A stretch of 64,000 nucleotides of DNA, taken from assembly GCA_020636325.1 (NCBI GenBank), contig JACJYC010000016.1, forward strand, positions 107,198 to 171,197, given 5' to 3'. This document shows, one piece after another, positions 62,782-64,000 of this stretch (positions within the stretch are counted from its first letter, which is position 1; the number at the start of each line of letters is the position of its first letter). Below the pieces are notes generated by a model. The model was given only the letters and a program-made list of their open reading frames with translations, had not been told where the DNA came from and did not search any database. The translations under genes and the position numbers were made by a program. This DNA comes from Lewinellaceae bacterium. Lineage in GTDB: Bacteria; Bacteroidota; Bacteroidia; Chitinophagales; Saprospiraceae.

Positions 62782-63699
62782 ATGAAAAAGTTAATCCTGA
62801 TCATATCCCTGGGGTTTGTTTTCGGCCAACTATCGGCTCAAACCGAATCCATTTTCAACCACTACCTGACCAACCCGATCCTGATCAACCCGGGCGCTGC
62901 CGGTTTCAATGATGAATACCAGCTCTCAGCGCATGCCCGTCTGCAATGGACCGGCTTCCCGGATGCGCCGAAGACCTATATGGCCATGTACAACGGCCCG
63001 ATCGGCAAAACCTTCGGCCTGGGTATCGGCGTATTGTCGGAAGATGCCGCTCAAATGACGCGGCTTCGGCTCCAGCTCAACTATGCCTTCCGGTTCACCA
63101 TCAAAAAAGACTGGAAATTTGCCTTCGGTTTCTTCACGGAGTGGCAGAACATGGATGTCGATAACGCGATTTCTGCCGGTACTTTCTATGATGCAGGCGA
63201 CCAGACCCTGGAGGATTTCCTGAACGGCCGCAGCCAGTTCGATGCCGCTATCGGCGGTTACGGCTCTTTCCGGGATGATACCTATTTCGGTCTGACCTTC
63301 AATAACCTGGTGAAGAACCGCCTGGCGGCCATTCAGGTTGCGGACAACGGTTCCTTTTTCCAGTACTATACCTTCAATCTTGGTCATAAATTCTACCTGG
63401 ACGAACTCAACCTGACCCTCGAACCCTCGATGCTGCTCCGCCAGATCAGGGACGTGCCGTTCATGATGGACATCAACCTCAAAGCGGGTTTCCTCGATGA
63501 CCAGTTGATCACAGGACTTTCCTACCGCTCCCTGGGCTGGCTGGGCATCCTGTTGGGTACGAAATTCAACGGCTTCAAACTGTATTACTCTTATGACCTC
63601 TCCTTCCAGCGCTTCCAGACTTTCAACACCGGCTCACATGAGGTGTCGATCGCACTTGCCCTCAAGCGGAAGAATAAGGAAGTGAATAAGGGGTATTGA
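62782..63699 (+). CDS. PorP/SprF family type IX secretion membrane protein
   Basis: A 305-residue outer-membrane beta-barrel-type protein. A signal peptide (LILIISLGFVFGQLSAQ) is followed by the family signature SIFNHYLTNPILINPGAAGFNDEY and LSAHARLQWTGFPDAPKTYM, then GLGIGVLSEDA and a strand-rich body. SprF is needed for export of the adhesin SprB in Flavobacterium, and such genes commonly sit directly after a type B cargo, exactly as here (27-base gap). It probably anchors or helps to export the multi-cohesin protein. The operon ends at a terminator at 63886. Confidence 0.93.
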   Translation: MKKLILIISLGFVFGQLSAQTESIFNHYLTNPILINPGAAGFNDEYQLSAHARLQWTGFPDAPKTYMAMYNGPIGKTFGLGIGVLSEDAAQMTRLRLQLNYAFRFTIKKDWKFAFGFFTEWQNMDVDNAISAGTFYDAGDQTLEDFLNGRSQFDAAIGGYGSFRDDTYFGLTFNNLVKNRLAAIQVADNGSFFQYYTFNLGHKFYLDELNLTLEPSMLLRQIRDVPFMMDINLKAGFLDDQLITGLSYRSLGWLGILLGTKFNGFKLYYSYDLSFQRFQTFNTGSHEVSIALALKRKNKEVNKGY

Positions 63700-63803
63700 T
63701 TGATGCTGGATGCTGCCCGCCTTCGCTCTTGAGGAGCTATGGCGGACGGGGGATGCTGGATGCTTGATGCTGCCCGCCGCAAGCTCTTGGGGAGCTATGG
63801 CGG
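63700..63803. repeat. Composite repeat: GATGCTG heptamers with two REP-like palindromes
   Basis: Two copies of a palindromic element, CCGCC...GAGCTATGGCGG, at 63717-63745 and 63774-63803, separated and preceded by heptamers of the GATGCTG/GATGCTT type. The layout (heptamers plus palindrome at a gene 3' end) mirrors those at 16449 and 24164, although the heptamer sequence differs. Confidence 0.75.
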
Positions 63804-63885
63804 ACGGAGGATGTTGGTGCGGTGTCCGGCGGTAAAAGTTTGCAATCACAATACGCATAAAGAATTTTATTGGTTTTTGGGATGA

Positions 63886-63917
63886 CCTCTCTCCGTTCAT
63901 TCGGGGAGGGGTTTTTT
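63886..63917 (+). terminator. Intrinsic terminator of the scaffold-PorP operon
   Basis: CCTCTCTCCG (63886-63895) pairs with CGGGGAGGGG (63902-63911), with two G-U pairs, around a TTCATT loop, followed by six T residues (63912-63917). Confidence 0.85.
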
Positions 63918-63964
63918 GTTTGGGTTATTGTTGTTTATGGTTGTTTGTTGTGGTTTATGCTCGT

Positions 63965-64000
<36 letters not shown>

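Overview
The window looks like a chromosomal stretch of a Bacteroidota member, most likely of the Saprospiria (Haliscomenobacter/Lewinella relatives). The reasons are: eight predicted type IX secretion (T9SS) cargo proteins with type A or type B (gliding-type) C-terminal sorting domains; a PorP/SprF-family protein; the paired DUF1501/DUF1800 proteins; DUF5916, DUF4340 and DUF4783 proteins; and Bacteroidota-type -7 promoter elements (TAnnTTTG). No rRNA, tRNA, CRISPR array, integrase or IS transposase was recognised. Species and replicon are not determinable.

Positions 1-28,500 are mostly housekeeping and accessory genes. They include a PlsC-like acyltransferase, a candidate small structured RNA with its own promoter and terminator, a Dna2-like nuclease-helicase, trmB, an Rpn-family nuclease, and the DUF1800-DUF1501 pair. 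A four-gene minus-strand cluster follows (167-aa unknown, rdgB, DUF4340, LD-carboxypeptidase), then ilvE and a type B T9SS protein. Next come a DUF5916 / histidine kinase / LytTR regulator / SDR cluster, a radical SAM plus sugar-isomerase-like pair, a glycosyltransferase plus TIGR02757 pair, and a DUF4783 protein. Gene 3' ends here are often marked by heptanucleotide tandem repeats and REP-like palindromes.

Positions 28,800-63,700 form one large surface-protein region on the plus strand. It starts with a secreted animal-type haem peroxidase. Three giant (about 2,490 aa) HYR/Ig-like proteins follow as an exact 8,175-bp tandem repeat. Their C-terminal 925 residues appear identical, whereas their N-terminal and middle segments are a mosaic. 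The region ends with a probable operon of a small cohesin-like protein, a 1,793-aa protein with five cohesin-like modules plus SprB-type repeats, and a PorP/SprF protein.

The most interesting idea is that these genes act together. The peroxidase and the three giant proteins carry a dockerin-like module followed by a cohesin-like module, and the downstream operon supplies a multi-cohesin-like surface scaffold with its own PorP/SprF partner. This would be a cellulosome-like cohesin/dockerin surface assembly exported by T9SS. Its cargo would be a peroxidase and variable giant adhesins instead of polysaccharidases. The domain calls were made by eye and the binding is inference.
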